Positions 9,317 to 22,080 of a stretch of DNA of 64,000 nt are shown here, in pieces. How positions within the stretch are numbered: the stretch's first letter is position 1; each line of letters begins with the position of its first letter. A program made the position numbers and the translations under genes. The notes below the pieces were generated by a model. The model saw only the letters and a list, made by a program, of their open reading frames with translations, made no database searches and was not told where the DNA came from. The stretch comes from Pragia fontium DSM 5563 = ATCC 49100 (GTDB lineage: Bacteria > Pseudomonadota > Gammaproteobacteria > Enterobacterales > Enterobacteriaceae), in the NCBI RefSeq assembly GCF_900112475.1, contig NZ_FOLW01000013.1, positions 1 through 64,000 on the forward strand. Direction: 5' to 3'.

Positions 9317-9757
9317 ATTATTTTCCTTATTTAAAATAAAAAGGTTATTTCCAATATTGACCATTCGTTATTTTTATCATTGGAATAAAACGCAATGTTA
9401 TTTTTATTATCTCTTTCCTATAAGATGTTTTTTTCTTTTTGGATATAACTATTCCGTATCGGCAAAAAAAGAAAAAAGCAGACAAAAATCACAGTAACAG
9501 CATGATTTAAAATGAAATGATTAAATAACGTCGATATATCAGCCGTGAGGGGAATCACAGTTAGCTTATTTTAAAAGAATCATTGTGTGATATAAATCAC
9601 GAATAAGTTAATAATATTATTATGTTGCGTCATTCGTTTATTTATTTAAGGTATTGTAGTCAACAGATCTGAGCTTTTTTCATTCTGAAGATATTTAACT
9701 GTATTTCCAATAATTATAAAAGGTATTAAATAATAATATCTAAAAGGAAAGTATCTG
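9317..9757. other. AT-rich divergent promoter region
   Basis: 441 bases between the leftward M20 hydrolase operon and the rightward LysR gene. It is strongly AT-rich and contains no credible reading frame. It holds the CRP-like site listed separately and presumably the LysR binding sites and both promoters. Confidence 0.6.
9586..9601. promoter_or_regulatory. CRP-like binding site
   Basis: TGTGA-N6-TCACG matches the CRP core palindrome TGTGA-N6-TCACA at 9 of 10 positions and is flanked by A/T. It lies midway between two divergent genes and could serve either. It suggests catabolite control of the M20-Dcu-amidase operon; not demonstrated. Confidence 0.5.
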
Positions 9758-10681
9758 ATGTCGGTAAAAATGAATCATCTTAAAGCATTTAAAGAAGTCG
9801 CTGAAAGAGGCAGTATTCGTGCCGCCAGCCGTTCGATGGGCATCTCTCAACCGGCACTTACCCGCAATATTAAAGATCTTGAAGACCAAATGGGCGTGTC
9901 GCTGATTGAACGCAGCTCAAGCGGTATCAGACTGACGGTGTATGGCGAGTATTTCCTCAATCATGCCAAATTGATTCTAAAAGAACTGGAGTTGGCTCAG
10001 GATGGCATACGACAACAATTACAAAAATTTAATGGTTCAGTCAGTATCGGTATGGGGGGAAGCATCGCCCTCAGCATTCTTCCTGAAGTAGCAGCCAGAT
10101 TTAGACAAACCTACCCCGAAGCAAAACTGTATATTTATGAAGAACAGGTTGATGCATTACTGAATAGCTTGAGAAATGGAGAACTGGATTTTTGCATCAA
10201 TACTGCCAATCCAGATATGCACAACGGCGAATTTGATTTTGAAGAACTACTGACCCTTAACTACGCCATTTTTGCCCGGCAGGAGCATCCCCTTTCTGGC
10301 GCCACCTCTCTTAATCAATTAAAAGATCAGCACTGGGTTCTGCCCATCACGCGTTCAGGATATCATCATAAAATTCTGGATATTCTCACCAAGAATGGAC
10401 TGAATCCAGAAGTTCCCTTCTATATTAATCATGTCTCGGGCGCCGTTGAATTACTGAAAAAAACCGATTGTTTAAGTATTCTTTCGTATGACCTAAACCA
10501 ATGCGCTCAAAGTGGGTTGTCCATTACGCCACTCAATATTGACCTTCGCCTTCCTGCCGCCACCTATTATATTCTTAGCAGAAAAAACAGCCCTCTTTTG
10601 CCTCTGGCACAGAAGTTGATCCATTTCTTTAGGCTGGAATGTGGTTCATCATCCCTTAAGGCTGTGCCTCTTATAGGTTGA
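9758..10681 (+). CDS. LysR-type regulator, AbgR-like
   Basis: 307-residue LysR regulator. The winged helix-turn-helix occupies roughly residues 5-60 (KEVAERGSIRAASRSMGISQ, then PALTRNIKDLE) and a substrate-binding domain follows. Phrases such as SIGMGGSIALSILPEV, ELDFCINT and YAIFARQEHP closely resemble AbgR, which controls p-aminobenzoyl-glutamate use in E. coli. It is divergent from an operon whose first gene is an AbgA-like M20 hydrolase, the same regulator-hydrolase pairing. The abgB and abgT genes are absent, so the inducer may differ. AAGGAAAG lies 8 bases before the ATG. Confidence 0.85.
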   Translation: MSVKMNHLKAFKEVAERGSIRAASRSMGISQPALTRNIKDLEDQMGVSLIERSSSGIRLTVYGEYFLNHAKLILKELELAQDGIRQQLQKFNGSVSIGMGGSIALSILPEVAARFRQTYPEAKLYIYEEQVDALLNSLRNGELDFCINTANPDMHNGEFDFEELLTLNYAIFARQEHPLSGATSLNQLKDQHWVLPITRSGYHHKILDILTKNGLNPEVPFYINHVSGAVELLKKTDCLSILSYDLNQCAQSGLSITPLNIDLRLPAATYYILSRKNSPLLPLAQKLIHFFRLECGSSSLKAVPLIG

Positions 10682-10729
10682 GTTCTTCGCGCCATTGGCG
10701 CTTAAGTGCTGAAGGAGGGCTCAAAAAAA

Positions 10730-10858
10730 ATGGCCGAAATCAAGTTAGTGGTAGGCCATATCAACTGGGTGAGTTATAAATTCAACAATAACTCCGCTCC
10801 CAAGTCTGTTCATCTCTACCATTTAAATAGATGGCCTATCATATTGAGAGACGAATAA
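10730..10858 (+). CDS. Possible 42-residue small protein
   Basis: The short frame starts MAEIKLVVGHINWVSYKF and ends LRDE. It is preceded by a strong GAAGGAGGG ribosome site about 10 bases before the ATG, which is what draws attention to it. No family recognised, no signal peptide or membrane segment. An 11-base imperfect inverted repeat (TGgTAGGCCAT near 10748, ATGGCCTAtCA near 10832) overlaps it, so the region could instead be a structured RNA or a gene remnant. It lies between the LysR gene and chrA (convergent). Confidence 0.25.
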   Translation: MAEIKLVVGHINWVSYKFNNNSAPKSVHLYHLNRWPIILRDE

Positions 10859-10936
10859 TATTCGTTGGCATCATGATGTTCGATTTTCAACGCTGATACC
10901 GACATAGATTTGCGTTAATCGTCGATTTTTCATAGC

Positions 10937-12142
10937 TCATAGCGCGAAACTCAACAACCACCCAACGACTCCGCTACTAATAACAACCAGCCACGGTGGG
11001 AGCTTCCAGAACATCAGCGCGACAAGAGCAACTAACGCCAAGCCAAAGTCTTGCGGTTGAAAGATGGCGCTAGTCCATACGGGGTAATAGAGAGCAGCCA
11101 TCAATAGACCGACTACAGCAGCATTGATTCCGGCCAGAGCGGCTTGGATGCCTAGGTTGCAACGTAAACGTTCCCAAAATGGCAGTGCCCCAACAACCAG
11201 TAAAAATGAGGGAGTAAAGATAGCCAACAGACATACAATGCCGTTGACCCAGCCCGATAAGGCCGTATTCATGGAGGCACCAAGAAATGCGGAGAACGTG
11301 AACAAAGGACCGGGTACCGCTTGAGCAGCGCCGTATCCCGCGAGAAAAGCTTCATTACTGACCCAGCCAGAACGGACTACCTCGGCCTGCAGTAGTGGCA
11401 GCACAACATGACCACCGCCAAATACCAGCGATCCAGCACGATAGAAGGAATCCACCATCGCTATAGTTTGACTGGGTATGAGTTTAGTTAACACTGGCAG
11501 GCCAATCAGCAAAATAAAGAACAGCGAGAGCCAAAATACGCCAGCCCGGAGACTGACCGTAATAGGTAATGGGTCATGCTCAATAATTTGCGCGGGTTTG
11601 AACAATAACCAGCCTGCAATGCCTGCCATCACAATCACGCCGATCTGCCCCCATGCGGAAGGCACCAGTAAAACGACACAGGTAGCAATTGCCATAATGG
11701 TGACTCGCTTCCCATCCGTGCATAGGTTGCGGGCCATACCCCATACCGCTTGAGCAACCACGGCAACCGCCACCACTTTTAAGCCATGCAATGCGCCCTG
11801 CGAGACGTAATCACCATAGCTGGAAAGACCGAGCGCAAAAAGGATCAAGGCTATCGCAGACGGCAGCGTGAAACCCGCCCAAGCAGCCAGCGCCCCGCAA
11901 TATCCCGCCCGAGACAGTCCTAAAGCTATACCGACCTGGCTACTGGCTGGCCCCGGCAGGAATTGGCAAAACGCCACTAAGTCCGCATAACTCCGCTCAG
12001 AAAGCCAGCGCCGCCGTATAACGAATTCAGCGTGGAAGTAGCCCAAATGTGCAATGGGCCCACCAAAAGAAGTCAATCCAAGCCGCAAAAAAACAAGAAA
12101 TACCGACCATGGTCTACTGTCATTGATAGGGGAATTGGTCAT
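10937..12142 (-). CDS. chrA: Chromate transporter
   Basis: 401-residue inner-membrane protein of the CHR family (long form), with two homologous halves. The N-half has FLRLGLTSFGGPIAHLGYFH and FCQFLPGPASSQVG; the C-half has FYRAGSLVFGGGHVVLPLL and GAAQAVPGPLFTFSAFLG. Such proteins export chromate and give resistance; some homologues carry other oxyanions. The start at 12142 is chosen for AAGG 8 bases upstream, and the frame is open to 12199 without a ribosome site. No chrB regulator is next to it. It sits between a LysR gene and a truncated exporter gene, a likely site of past rearrangement. Confidence 0.9.
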   Translation of the reverse strand: MTNSPINDSRPWSVFLVFLRLGLTSFGGPIAHLGYFHAEFVIRRRWLSERSYADLVAFCQFLPGPASSQVGIALGLSRAGYCGALAAWAGFTLPSAIALILFALGLSSYGDYVSQGALHGLKVVAVAVVAQAVWGMARNLCTDGKRVTIMAIATCVVLLVPSAWGQIGVIVMAGIAGWLLFKPAQIIEHDPLPITVSLRAGVFWLSLFFILLIGLPVLTKLIPSQTIAMVDSFYRAGSLVFGGGHVVLPLLQAEVVRSGWVSNEAFLAGYGAAQAVPGPLFTFSAFLGASMNTALSGWVNGIVCLLAIFTPSFLLVVGALPFWERLRCNLGIQAALAGINAAVVGLLMAALYYPVWTSAIFQPQDFGLALVALVALMFWKLPPWLVVISSGVVGWLLSFAL

Positions 12143-12215
12143 ACTTTTGCCTTCATGATTTGCGACGGATCGATCCATCACATAATAAGCAATATTCAAC
12201 TATTATTAAGCTTAG

Positions 12216-12548
12216 ACAATACCTCGCGATGCGCACTCAATCCTCAAATTAATCTGGCTAATGGTTGGCTTTTACGTTGTCTTCGCGTTGAATAATGTTA
12301 TTGATAGCTATTTTTATGGTATAGGTCGAACTGATTTAATGCTTTACCAATCACTGATAGTGAATACGCTTTTTTATGGTTCAGCGTTTGTTCTTTATCA
12401 AAGTGGAGTTTTTATACCTTCGCTAGAGAGAATAGCCATTATGTTTGGGCTTGGTATCACTTTAGACTCGATAATTACTTGGATTTTATATCAAGTTGTT
12501 CGCCGGAACTCTGAGAATAGCCATCAAACATCTGTTCAAGTTAAATGA
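12216..12548 (+). pseudogene. 3' remnant of a MATE-type multidrug exporter gene
   Basis: An open frame follows the stop at 12213 and encodes about 110 residues with three hydrophobic segments: LIWLMVGFYVVFALNN, LIVNTLFYGSAFVLYQSGVF and IAIMFGLGITLDSIITWILY. The order and wording (NNVIDSYFYGIGRTDLMLYQ then YGSAFVLY then MFGLG) resemble the last helices of MATE-family efflux proteins, which are normally about 450 residues. There is no ribosome site at the internal ATG 12261. The 5' three quarters is missing, cut where the chrA block begins. A self-standing small membrane protein is less likely. Confidence 0.5.
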
Positions 12549-12577
12549 AGTTCAGGAACGAATAATTGAAGAACAAA

Positions 12578-12603
12578 CAAAAGGAGCCAATTGGCTCCTT
12601 TTA
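12578..12603 (-). terminator. gyrB terminator
   Basis: AAAGGAGCCAATTGGCTCCTTT is a near-perfect hairpin followed, in the leftward direction, by TTTTGTTTG. It lies 26 bases after the gyrB stop and also closes the remnant gene on the other strand. Confidence 0.8.
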
Positions 12604-12628
12604 TCTCATTGTCGATGGGATCACAAAA

Positions 12629-16154
<3,526 letters not shown>

Positions 16155-16178
16155 TCAGTGATACTGATGCTCCGCTTG

Positions 16179-17279
16179 TTATAAACGCATTGGCATAACA
16201 ACATAAGCCGCACTGGAGTTAGCACTATCTTCCAGCTGTACGCTGGAAACAGAGTCCGTCAGTAACATACGCACATCTTCGCACTTCAGTGTATTCAGCA
16301 CATCCAACACATAGCTAACGTTAAAGCCGATTTCCAAATCAGTACCGCCATAAATGACGTCGAGGATCTCTTCAGCTTCTTCCTGCTCCGGGTTATTTGC
16401 CGTAATCTTTAACTGATTCTGGTTCAGATATAGACGCACACCGCGGAACTTCTCATTAGAGAGAATAGCCGCACGAGAAAAGGCTTGCTTAAGCTCATCA
16501 CAGTTGGCTTCCAACGTTTTATCCGGATTTTTCGGCAATACGCGGCGATAATCAGGGAAACGTCCATCAACCAGTTTAGAGGTAAAAATAAAGTCGCCAA
16601 CGTGAGCGCGGATATTATTACTACCAATTTGTAAACGCAGATCGCCATTGCTGCTATCCAGCAAGCGAACCAGTTCCAGCACCCCTTTACGCGGCACAAT
16701 CACGTCATGCGGAGGCAGTTTCTGACCAACGGACATTGAGCAAACCGCCAAGCGGTGGCCATCCGTTGCAACAGTACGTAACTCTTCACCTTCGGTTTCA
16801 AACATCATACCGTTCAGGTAATAACGCACATCCTGATGAGCCATAGAGAACTGGGTGGCTTCAATCAGTCGCTTTAAGGTTGCCTGGGGCAGAGTAAATT
16901 CAACTTCACTCTTCCAGTCATCCAGATTCGGATAATCAGAAGCAGGCAAAGTAGAAAGAGAAAAACGGCTGCGGCCGGAACGTACCAAAATACGGTCGTT
17001 TTCCTGAGTAATACTAATCTCTGCGCCATCGGGTAAACCGCGGCAGATATCAAGAAACTTACGAGCCGGTACGGTAATCGCGCCCGGTTCATGGGGCTGG
17101 GTCAACGTAACGCGCGCGACCATCTCCATTTCCAGATCGGTACCGGTAAGCAGTAAGTAGCCTTCCGTCACTTGAATCAGAAGGTTACCGAGAATAGGCA
17201 GTGTAGGGCGACCACCCAGCGGGCTGCTAACTTGCTGCAGCGGCTTAATTAAATGTTCACGGTCAATGATAAATTTCAT
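16179..17279 (-). CDS. dnaN: DNA polymerase III beta sliding clamp
   Basis: Ring-shaped dimeric processivity clamp of the replicative polymerase. 366 residues, exactly the E. coli length, with three repeated clamp domains and the usual ends MKFIIDREHLIKPLQQVSSP and AAYVVMPMRL. The start lies 5 bases after the dnaA stop, so expression is coupled with dnaA. The C-terminal MPMRL forms part of the cleft that binds polymerase and other clamp-binding peptides. Confidence 0.98.
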   Translation of the reverse strand: MKFIIDREHLIKPLQQVSSPLGGRPTLPILGNLLIQVTEGYLLLTGTDLEMEMVARVTLTQPHEPGAITVPARKFLDICRGLPDGAEISITQENDRILVRSGRSRFSLSTLPASDYPNLDDWKSEVEFTLPQATLKRLIEATQFSMAHQDVRYYLNGMMFETEGEELRTVATDGHRLAVCSMSVGQKLPPHDVIVPRKGVLELVRLLDSSNGDLRLQIGSNNIRAHVGDFIFTSKLVDGRFPDYRRVLPKNPDKTLEANCDELKQAFSRAAILSNEKFRGVRLYLNQNQLKITANNPEQEEAEEILDVIYGGTDLEIGFNVSYVLDVLNTLKCEDVRMLLTDSVSSVQLEDSANSSAAYVVMPMRL

Positions 17280-17284
17280 AAGCT

Positions 17285-18673
17285 TTATGAGGATAGTGTT
17301 CTGATTAAGTTAGAGAAATCTTCTTTGATGTCGTGGCTTTCCTCTCGTAACTGTTCAATTTTACGACAGGCATGAAGCACGGTGGTATGATCTCGGCCAC
17401 CAAACGCATCACCAATTTCCGGTAAACTATGGTTAGTCAACTCTTTTGCCAACGCCATCGCCATCTGACGCGGACGGGCAACGGAACGAGAACGTCGTTT
17501 AGATAACAGGTCAGCTATCTTAATTTTATAATATTCCGCCACAGTTTTCTGGATATTATCTATAGTAACCAGCTTTTCCTGTAGCGCCAATAAATCGCGC
17601 AGGGCTTCCCGTACGAAATCAATGGTAATCGCTCGGCCAGTAAAATTGGCATTAGCGATCACTCGATTTAATGCGCCTTCCAACTCACGTACGTTGGAAC
17701 GCAGGCGTTTAGCAATAAAAAAGGCCACTTCTGCTGGCAGACGAATATCATTTTCATCGGCTTTTTTCATCAATATCGCTACCCGAGTTTCTAACTCAGG
17801 TGGTTCAATTGCCACTGTCAGCCCCCAACCAAAACGGGACTTCAAACGATCTTCAACGCCGTTAATCTCTTTCGGATAACGGTCAGAGGTAAGAATAATT
17901 TGCTGATTCCCTTCCAGTAAGGCATTGAAAGTATGAAAGAATTCTTCCTGTGAACGCTCTTTATTGGCAAAGAATTGAATATCATCAATTAACAACGCGT
18001 CGACAGAGCGATAATAACGTTTAAACTCTTCAATCGCATTGTTTTGCAGCGCTTTAACCATATCCTGAACAAAGCGTTCAGAATGCATATACACCACTTT
18101 GGCATTGGGCTTACGTTCAATAATCCCGTTACCTACCGCATGTAATAAATGCGTTTTACCTAAACCGGTTCCACCGTATAAAAACAGCGGGTTATAGGCT
18201 CCACCAGGGTTATCGGCCACCTGACGAGCGGCTGCTCTGGCAAGCTGGTTAGATTTACCCTCAACAAAGTTATCAAACTGATGCTTGGGGTTAACGCCAG
18301 AACGGTAAGACAACTCAGGCTGCGCTGAGGTATTTTCCCAGCTAGGACGAATCGCCGCCGGGCGTCCGGTTCTACTCTGACTGCTATCACTAACGCTGGC
18401 TTTAGCCGGGCGATTAATCTGTGCTAGCGGCTTGGTGCCGACTTCAAAACGCAGCTGTGGGACTTCTGCACCACAAAAATCATTGAGCAATGCATTGATA
18501 TTATTTAAATATTTGTCACGAACCCAATCAAGAACGAAACGATTAGGCGCGTAAAGAGCGAGCGTATCATCACTCAACTCCGCCTGTAATGGACGGATCC
18601 ACATACTGAATTCTGTGGCAGGTAACTCATCTTGCAATCGGGCAAGGCACTGCTGCCAAAGAGAAAGTGACAC
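17285..18673 (-). CDS. dnaA: Chromosomal replication initiator DnaA
   Basis: AAA+ ATPase that binds DnaA boxes and opens oriC. The start is the GTG at 18673 ([16 protein letters not shown] follows), as in E. coli, with GTGGAG 6 bases upstream; another GTG at 18685 would add four residues. 462 residues. Domain I is at the N-terminus, a variable linker covers about 85-125, Walker A ([11 protein letters not shown]) is near 167, Walker B is LLIDDIQFF, and the DNA-binding signature [17 protein letters not shown] lies near the C-terminus. First gene of the leftward replication operon. Its upstream region contains DnaA boxes, consistent with autoregulation. Confidence 0.97.
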   Translation of the reverse strand: MSLSLWQQCLARLQDELPATEFSMWIRPLQAELSDDTLALYAPNRFVLDWVRDKYLNNINALLNDFCGAEVPQLRFEVGTKPLAQINRPAKASVSDSSQSRTGRPAAIRPSWENTSAQPELSYRSGVNPKHQFDNFVEGKSNQLARAAARQVADNPGGAYNPLFLYGGTGLGKTHLLHAVGNGIIERKPNAKVVYMHSERFVQDMVKALQNNAIEEFKRYYRSVDALLIDDIQFFANKERSQEEFFHTFNALLEGNQQIILTSDRYPKEINGVEDRLKSRFGWGLTVAIEPPELETRVAILMKKADENDIRLPAEVAFFIAKRLRSNVRELEGALNRVIANANFTGRAITIDFVREALRDLLALQEKLVTIDNIQKTVAEYYKIKIADLLSKRRSRSVARPRQMAMALAKELTNHSLPEIGDAFGGRDHTTVLHACRKIEQLREESHDIKEDFSNLIRTLSS

Positions 18674-18932
18674 GGCGAACTCCACTCGGACAAAAGATCA
18701 ATAAAAAGGTAAAAGGGAATGATATGGTTTTAGTCTTATCCCTTACCACGTACAACTTGGCTTTATATATAGAAATTCGCGCCAGAAATGTATAAACCGA
18801 TAATGAATAAAGTCATCTGGTATTAGCATCCTGCCGCAATCGATCCGCCAACAAAGGGATCGCAATCCGCGCCCATAGATAATAGCGCAAAGCGCCAAAG
18901 AGATCTTCCTTTCCATGAAGAAGATCTTAACT

Positions 18933-18941
18933 TTATCCACA
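18933..18941 (+). promoter_or_regulatory. DnaA box (perfect)
   Basis: TTATCCACA, identical to the strong R1-type DnaA box consensus, preceded by GATCTTAACT. It lies 260 bases upstream of the dnaA start. Confidence 0.8.
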
Positions 18942-19081
18942 GGCAGGGCGGAGTTTACCTGAATAAAGAGGGTAAGTGGCTACTTAGATCAAAAACTATT
19001 GATAATATATTGTAAAATTTATGCTTATTTTGCAATACGTTGTTGAAAAGTCGTTGAAAACCAGTGTGTAACTATTTTTAC

Positions 19082-19090
19082 TGTGGATAA
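19082..19090 (-). promoter_or_regulatory. DnaA box (perfect, reverse orientation)
   Basis: TGTGGATAA, the complement of TTATCCACA. Together with the box at 18933 it brackets a 140-base AT-rich segment. Confidence 0.8.
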
Positions 19091-19446
19091 ATATAATCTC
19101 ATCAGGATAGCCTCATCGGTTGATCTTTCCTCTCAAATCGCGGTTTCGATCCCATCCATAGATCGTCGATCTTGACCCACCTTATTTGATCCACACCCCA
19201 ACTGAGAGAGATGATCCGCAGCATTCGGATAATGATGCATATATATGAAAAGGATCTATTCACGATCCTTGCGATTTTTCAAGGAGCAAGTATAATCCTC
19301 AGCCCTACTTGTGGCGCTTCTCGCTCCTCAGTCATCCGGTTTTAGCGTTATCCGGCATTTTGTCTGCCTGATAATCAAAAAAACAGGAGAAAACTGAGGG
19401 TTGTAGTGGTAACTACGAGTTTTTAAGCAGAGATAAGCGTTCGGAA

Positions 19447-19475
19447 TTGACTCGGGGCTGTACAATTATTACAAT
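19447..19475 (+). promoter_or_regulatory. rpmH promoter
   Basis: TTGACT (19447-19452) and TACAAT (19470-19475) are separated by 17 bases, a near-consensus sigma-70 promoter about 100 bases before rpmH. It should drive the rpmH-rnpA-yidD-yidC run. Confidence 0.7.
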
Positions 19476-19566
19476 CCCGCCTCTTTGTACTTTGTGACTG
19501 AGGCGTCGATGGTTTTACCTCGAGTAGCTAAACGCATTGTACTAATTAGTAATAATTAAGATTTAG

Positions 19567-19719
<153 letters not shown>

Positions 19720-19736
19720 TCGAGTTAACCATCTGT

Positions 19737-20102
19737 GTGGTTAAGCTTAAGCTAGCATTCCCCAGGGAGTTACGTTTGTTAACTCCCAGTACTTTCACAT
19801 TTGTTTTTCAGCAGCCGCAAAGAGCCGGTAGTCCTCAAATCACCATTCTTGGCAGACAGAACTCGCTGGGTCATCCCCGTCTTGGTCTTACCGTCGCAAA
19901 AAAATACGTGAAGCGAGCTCATGAACGTAATCGAATCAAACGCCTAACCCGCGAGAGCTTTCGTTTGCGTCAGCATGACCTTCCTCCCATGGATTTTATT
20001 GTGATTGCCAAAAAAGGTATTGCCGATCTGGATAATGGCTTGCTGACAGAAACATTGGATAAGTTATGGCGTCGTCATTGTCGGCAGGTACCCGTATCTT
20101 GA
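19737..20102 (+). CDS. rnpA: Ribonuclease P protein component
   Basis: Basic 121-residue protein subunit of RNase P, which with the M1 RNA trims the 5' leader of tRNA precursors. The family signature [18 protein letters not shown] is intact, and [18 protein letters not shown] matches E. coli RnpA. The GTG start follows E. coli practice; two extra residues (MVKLKLAFP instead of MVKLAFP) occur at the N-terminus. The 3' end overlaps yidD by 37 bases, as in related bacteria. Confidence 0.96.
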   Translation: MVKLKLAFPRELRLLTPSTFTFVFQQPQRAGSPQITILGRQNSLGHPRLGLTVAKKYVKRAHERNRIKRLTRESFRLRQHDLPPMDFIVIAKKGIADLDNGLLTETLDKLWRRHCRQVPVS

Positions 20103-20326
20103 TTATGTTGATACGAGGCTATCAACTGGTAATCAGCCCTTTACTTGGGCCACATTGCCGGTTCCGTCCAACCTGCTCTCAATACGGAATTGAGGCATTG
20201 CGCAGGTTTGGCGTAGTGAAAGGTAGTTGGTTGACAATCAAACGCGTATTAAAATGCCATCCTTTAAACAAGGGTGGTGATGATCCAGTTCCGCCTAACA
20301 ACACTGACAATAATAGAGAACATTAA
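20066..20326 (+). CDS. yidD: Membrane protein insertion efficiency factor YidD
   Basis: 86-residue member of the YidD family, a small amphipathic inner-membrane-associated protein that assists YidC-dependent insertion. The family core LISP-type sequence is present ([20 protein letters not shown], then GIEALRRFG), including the two conserved cysteines, and [12 protein letters not shown] follows. It overlaps rnpA by 37 bases and ends 2 bases before yidC, so the genes are coupled. Confidence 0.95.
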   Translation: MASSLSAGTRILIMLIRGYQLVISPLLGPHCRFRPTCSQYGIEALRRFGVVKGSWLTIKRVLKCHPLNKGGDDPVPPNNTDNNREH

Positions 20327-20328
20327 TA

Positions 20329-21975
20329 ATGGATTCTCAACGTAATCTTCTTCTTATCGCCCTGCTGTTCGTAACATTTTTAATATGGCAGGCTTGGGAA
20401 ACGGATAATGCACCACAGCCTGCACCTACTGCACAACAAAGTGCTGCGCCTGCTGGTTCTGCCTCAACCCAGTCAGAATTGGCTGCTGGTGAAGGTAGTC
20501 TGATTACCGTTAAAACAGATGTGCTATCCCTGACTATCAACACCCGCGGTGGCGATATTCAGACGGCTGATCTGTTAGCTTACCCAGAAACGTTAGGCTC
20601 AACACAGCCATTTAAACTGCTGGAAAAAGCCTCAGACTTTTCTTATCAGGCATTAAGTGGCCTGGTGGGTAAAAATGGTCCGGATAACCCGGCTAACGGC
20701 CCGCGTCCTTTATATACCACGGCACAAGACGTATTCGAGCTGGCTGATGGTCAAAAGGAACTGAGCGTTCCAATGACGTTCACCGATAGCAACGGCGTTA
20801 AATACACCAAAACGTTTGTCTTTAAGCGCGGTGAGTACGTGATTGCCGTTGACTACCAAGTTAACAACGCCAGTCAGCAACCGCTGGATGTCGTGCTGTT
20901 TGGTCAGTTAAAGCAAACCGCTAAACTGCCAAAATCCCGTGACAACGGTAGCAGCAACTTTGCGCTGCACACCTACCGCGGTGCCGCTTACTCTTCAGAT
21001 GACAACAAATACAAGAAATACAGTTTTGATGACATCAATGATGAAAATCTGAAGCTCGACACCAAAGGCGGCTGGGTTGCCATGTTGCAACAATACTTTG
21101 CTACCGCATGGATCCCGAATAAAGACAGCCAGAGCACATTCTTTACGACTCACGGTGATGATGGTCAGTCATCTATCAGTTTCAGAAACACGCCGGTGGT
21201 TATCCAACCGGGTGCGACTCAAGAACTGGGTGCACAGTTGTGGGTGGGTCCTGAAATTCAGAACAAAATGGCCGAAGTTGCTAACCATCTTGATTTAACC
21301 GTAGATTACGGTTGGTTATGGTTTATCTCTCAGCCACTGTTCAAACTGCTGAAGTTTATCCAGAGCTTTGTCGGTAACTGGGGCTTCTCCATTATTGTTA
21401 TCACCTTTATTGTGCGCGGTATCATGTATCCGCTGACTAAAGCACAGTACACCTCAATGGCCAAGATGAAGCTGCTACAGCCGAAACTACAGGCGATGCG
21501 TGAGCGTATTGGTGATGACAAACAGCGCATGAGTCAGGAAATGATGGCGCTGTACAAAGAAGAGAAAGTTAACCCACTGGGTGGCTGCCTTCCATTAATC
21601 ATTCAGATGCCAATCTTCCTGGCACTGTACTATATGCTGATGGGATCGGTTGAACTGCGTCAGGCGCCGTTTGCCCTGTGGATTCATGACTTATCTGCAC
21701 AGGATCCGTACTACATTCTGCCGTTATTGATGGGCGGAACCATGTTCCTGATCCAGAAGATGTCACCGACGCCGGTGACAGATCCAATGCAGCAGAAAAT
21801 CATGACCTATATGCCGGTTATCTTCACCGTGTTCTTCCTGTGGTTCCCATCAGGTCTGGTTCTGTACTATATCGTGAGTAACTTGGTTACCATTATCCAA
21901 CAGAAACTGATCTACCGTGGCCTGGAGAAGAGAGGTCTACACAGTCGCGATAAGAAAGAGAAGAAAGCCTCTTAA
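20329..21975 (+). CDS. yidC: Membrane protein insertase YidC
   Basis: 548-residue Oxa1/YidC insertase that acts with or without SecYEG. The first transmembrane helix is at the N-terminus ([17 protein letters not shown]) and a Gln/Ala/Pro-rich linker follows. Next come the large periplasmic domain to about residue 325 and a C-terminal core of five helices, with [20 protein letters not shown] containing the hydrophilic-groove arginine. The tail is short and basic (RDKKEKKAS). It starts 2 bases after yidD and is closed by a strong terminator. Confidence 0.97.
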   Translation: MDSQRNLLLIALLFVTFLIWQAWETDNAPQPAPTAQQSAAPAGSASTQSELAAGEGSLITVKTDVLSLTINTRGGDIQTADLLAYPETLGSTQPFKLLEKASDFSYQALSGLVGKNGPDNPANGPRPLYTTAQDVFELADGQKELSVPMTFTDSNGVKYTKTFVFKRGEYVIAVDYQVNNASQQPLDVVLFGQLKQTAKLPKSRDNGSSNFALHTYRGAAYSSDDNKYKKYSFDDINDENLKLDTKGGWVAMLQQYFATAWIPNKDSQSTFFTTHGDDGQSSISFRNTPVVIQPGATQELGAQLWVGPEIQNKMAEVANHLDLTVDYGWLWFISQPLFKLLKFIQSFVGNWGFSIIVITFIVRGIMYPLTKAQYTSMAKMKLLQPKLQAMRERIGDDKQRMSQEMMALYKEEKVNPLGGCLPLIIQMPIFLALYYMLMGSVELRQAPFALWIHDLSAQDPYYILPLLMGGTMFLIQKMSPTPVTDPMQQKIMTYMPVIFTVFFLWFPSGLVLYYIVSNLVTIIQQKLIYRGLEKRGLHSRDKKEKKAS

Positions 21976-22003
21976 TCCGCACTGACGTAGTATTATGCTT
22001 TAC

Positions 22004-22033
22004 AAAAGGCGGTCATAATGACCGCCTTTTTTA
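22004..22033 (+). terminator. yidC terminator
   Basis: AAAAGGCGGTCAT pairs with ATGACCGCCTTTT around a two-base loop, followed by a T-run. It lies 29 bases after the yidC stop. Confidence 0.9.
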
Positions 22034-22080
22034 TATAATATTTTAAATTCCGTTATTTGACGTAAACAGAGAGCCCAGAC

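Noticed and set aside
18743-18940. 65-codon leftward frame upstream of dnaA
   Set aside because: Starts inside a perfect DnaA box and covers the dnaA promoter region; no ribosome site.
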